The notes under the pieces are model-generated. The model made no database searches. It worked only from the letters and a program-made list of their open reading frames with translations, and was not told the origin of the DNA. The position numbers were made by a program, and so were the translations under genes. A stretch of 6,947 nt of DNA, taken from positions 1 to 6,947 of the forward strand of contig JAISKU010000120.1 in the NCBI GenBank assembly GCA_031261245.1, in the 5' to 3' direction. How positions within the stretch are numbered: the first letter of the stretch is position 1; each line of letters opens with the position of its first letter. The DNA comes from Oscillospiraceae bacterium (lineage in GTDB: Bacteria > Bacillota > Clostridia > Oscillospirales > Oscillospiraceae). This document shows, piece after piece, positions 5,730 to 6,947 of this stretch.

Positions 5730-6452
5730 GTGAAGTATAAAATCGCGCTCGCGGCGTTTTTGGTCGCGGTGACGGTGCTGACGGCCGCGCGAGGAGTGCG
5801 GTACCACGCGGCGAGGCGCGCGTCGGCGGAGATTCGGAGGACGCCCCTCACGCTCATCGTTGACCCGGGTCACGGCGGAGAGGACGGCGGCGCGGTGTCT
5901 GAAAACGGGCTCGTCGAGAGCGGGGTGAACCTCGATATAGCAAAGCGCGTGGACGCGCTCGCGGCGTTTTTCGGCGTGAGGACGGTGATGACGCGCGAGA
6001 GCGAGGCGATAGAGTACTCCGCAAACGCCTCCACGACGCGTATGCGCAAGACGGAGGATCAGCACGCGAGGCTCGCGCTCATACGCGCGTCCGACAGCGC
6101 GGTGTTTTTGAGCATACACCAGAATCAGTACCCCAAGCCCGGCCCGTTCGGCGCGCAAGTGCTGTACGCGGGGACGCCGGGGAGCGCGGAATTCGGGAAC
6201 ACGATGCAGACGGCGCTGACAGGCGCACTCAATCCGTCGAACCGCCGCGCGGCGTCGCGCATTGAGGACAACATCTTTCTGATGAACCACATAGACTGTC
6301 CGGCCGTGCTCGTGGAGTGCGCGTTTTTGTCGAATCCGACGGAGGAGGCGCTTCTCAAGACGGAGCTGTACAGGCTGAAGCTCGCGGCGGTAATAACGGC
6401 GGGGTTTCTGCAAAGCAGGGCGGGACTCGAATCAATATACACGGCACAATAA
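5730..6452 (+). CDS. cwlD: CwlD-like N-acetylmuramoyl-L-alanine amidase (Amidase_3)
   Basis: A 240-residue secreted or membrane-anchored zinc amidase that cuts the bond between muramic acid and L-alanine in peptidoglycan. Residues 1-22 (two early lysines, then a hydrophobic run) form a signal peptide or anchor. Zinc ligands are H48 in VDPGHGGEDGGA, E63 in GLVESGVNLDIA, and H130 in SIHQNQYP; E196 in VLVECAFLSNP is the catalytic glutamate. The GAQVLY after the third ligand and the lack of extra wall-binding domains suit CwlD, which in spore formers makes muramic-delta-lactam in the cortex; general Amidase_3 autolysins remain possible. Start: GTG 5730 has GGGGG (5717-5721) eight bases upstream and gives M-K-Y-K; GTG 5721 and TTG 5724 lack a usable site. 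It follows the E2-like gene by 40 bases with no terminator. Confidence 0.85.
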   Translation: MKYKIALAAFLVAVTVLTAARGVRYHAARRASAEIRRTPLTLIVDPGHGGEDGGAVSENGLVESGVNLDIAKRVDALAAFFGVRTVMTRESEAIEYSANASTTRMRKTEDQHARLALIRASDSAVFLSIHQNQYPKPGPFGAQVLYAGTPGSAEFGNTMQTALTGALNPSNRRAASRIEDNIFLMNHIDCPAVLVECAFLSNPTEEALLKTELYRLKLAAVITAGFLQSRAGLESIYTAQ

Positions 6453-6471
6453 CAAAAGAATTGAGAAAAAT

Positions 6472-6947
6472 ATGGCAAAGCCGAGAAAAGTTTTCTATTG
6501 CACGGAATGCGGCAACGAGCTCCACTCGTGGCAGGGGCAATGCCCAGCGTGTCACGCGTGGAACACGATAGTCGAGGCGCCGGACGAGGCCCCCGCGCCG
6601 CGCGGCGCGTCGTCAAAGGCGACGGCCGCAACTGGCCGGGCGACGCCGATGAAGCTCGCGGGGCTTGACTCCGACGAGGAGAGCCGCGTCGCGACGGGTT
6701 TTCATGAGTTTGACCGCGTGCTCGGCGGGGGAGCGGTGCCGGGCTCGCTGATTCTCGTTGGCGGCGCGCCGGGGATCGGAAAATCGACGCTTCTGCTGCA
6801 AATCTGCGAGGAGCTCTCGCGCGGACATACGGTGCTGTACGTCTCCGGCGAGGAGAGCGAGCGGCAGATAAAAATGCGCGCGGAGCGCCTCGGCGTCGCG
6901 GGGGAGAACGTGCTGCTGCTGACGGAGACGGACATCGGCGAGGTGCT
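6472..6947 (+). CDS. radA: DNA repair protein RadA, N-terminal part (runs off the window)
   Basis: The frame is open from ATG 6472 to the window end, giving the first 158 residues. Residues 10-27 hold the RadA C4 zinc finger (C10, C13, C24, C27) in the usual CxECG...W.G.CPxC..WNT context. After a variable Ala/Pro linker, TGFHEFDRVLGGG (75-87) and the Walker A loop GAPGIGKS (98-105) begin the RecA-like ATPase core, and VLYVSGEES follows. RadA is a RecA-related helicase that drives branch migration during recombinational repair. The Walker A loop has Ala at 99 where Asp or Glu is more usual; K104 and S105 are intact. The Lon-like C-terminal domain lies beyond the window. The gene starts 19 bases after the amidase stop; the ribosome binding site is weak, so it may depend on upstream translation. 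Confidence 0.95.
   Translation, partial: MAKPRKVFYCTECGNELHSWQGQCPACHAWNTIVEAPDEAPAPRGASSKATAATGRATPMKLAGLDSDEESRVATGFHEFDRVLGGGAVPGSLILVGGAPGIGKSTLLLQICEELSRGHTVLYVSGEESERQIKMRAERLGVAGENVLLLTETDIGEV

Noticed and set aside
4769..5857. A 362-codon open frame on the minus strand opposite the E2-like gene
   Set aside because: The plus-strand frame has E2/CAT motifs and a good ribosome binding site; the antisense product is His/Arg/Val-rich with no motif.
5712..6413. A 233-codon minus-strand frame opposite the amidase gene
   Set aside because: It is an Arg/His-rich shadow of the amidase, whose zinc ligands and catalytic Glu are all on the plus strand.

Overview
The window is a gene-dense piece of a high-GC bacterial chromosome, most likely an uncultured Clostridia-type member of the Bacillota. 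The grounds are a CwlD-type Amidase_3 protein, a DUF4037 protein, AGGAGG-type ribosome binding sites and typical sigma-A promoter hexamers. The genus cannot be told from the sequence. No RNA gene, CRISPR array, insertion sequence or prophage gene was seen, and no gene-free stretch exceeds about 150 bases.

Layout. (1) 1-1961, plus strand: the tail of an unidentified protein, coupled by an ATGA overlap to a DUF4037 nucleotidyltransferase-like protein, then an extended-SDR NAD(P)-binding protein whose ribosome binding site overlaps the preceding stop codon. This reads as one operon ending in a strong hairpin at 1969-1996. (2) 2009-4652, minus strand: a MobA-like nucleotidyltransferase fused to an HD phosphohydrolase domain, then a MATE efflux transporter. 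The two are separated by about 106 bases holding a promoter and a terminator-type hairpin whose T-run abuts the MATE ribosome binding site. (3) 4653-4804: a divergent intergenic region with opposing promoters and a 22-bp palindrome. (4) 4805-6947, plus strand: a stand-alone E2/CAT-fold protein without the catalytic histidine, a CwlD-like amidase, and the start of radA. There is no visible terminator between these three, so they are probably co-transcribed.

The genes do not form one obvious pathway. The window combines housekeeping functions (radA, cwlD-like, MATE) with poorly characterised enzymes (DUF4037 protein, SDR protein, NTase-HD fusion, histidine-less E2-like protein). The most interesting signals are regulatory or biochemical. 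The NTase-HD gene has a near-consensus promoter that places +1 on the A of its ATG, implying a leaderless mRNA. The MATE gene has a possible transcription attenuator. The E2-like protein has DERVADG where E2 enzymes have DHRxxDG. I found no strong case for a complete novel multi-gene system.
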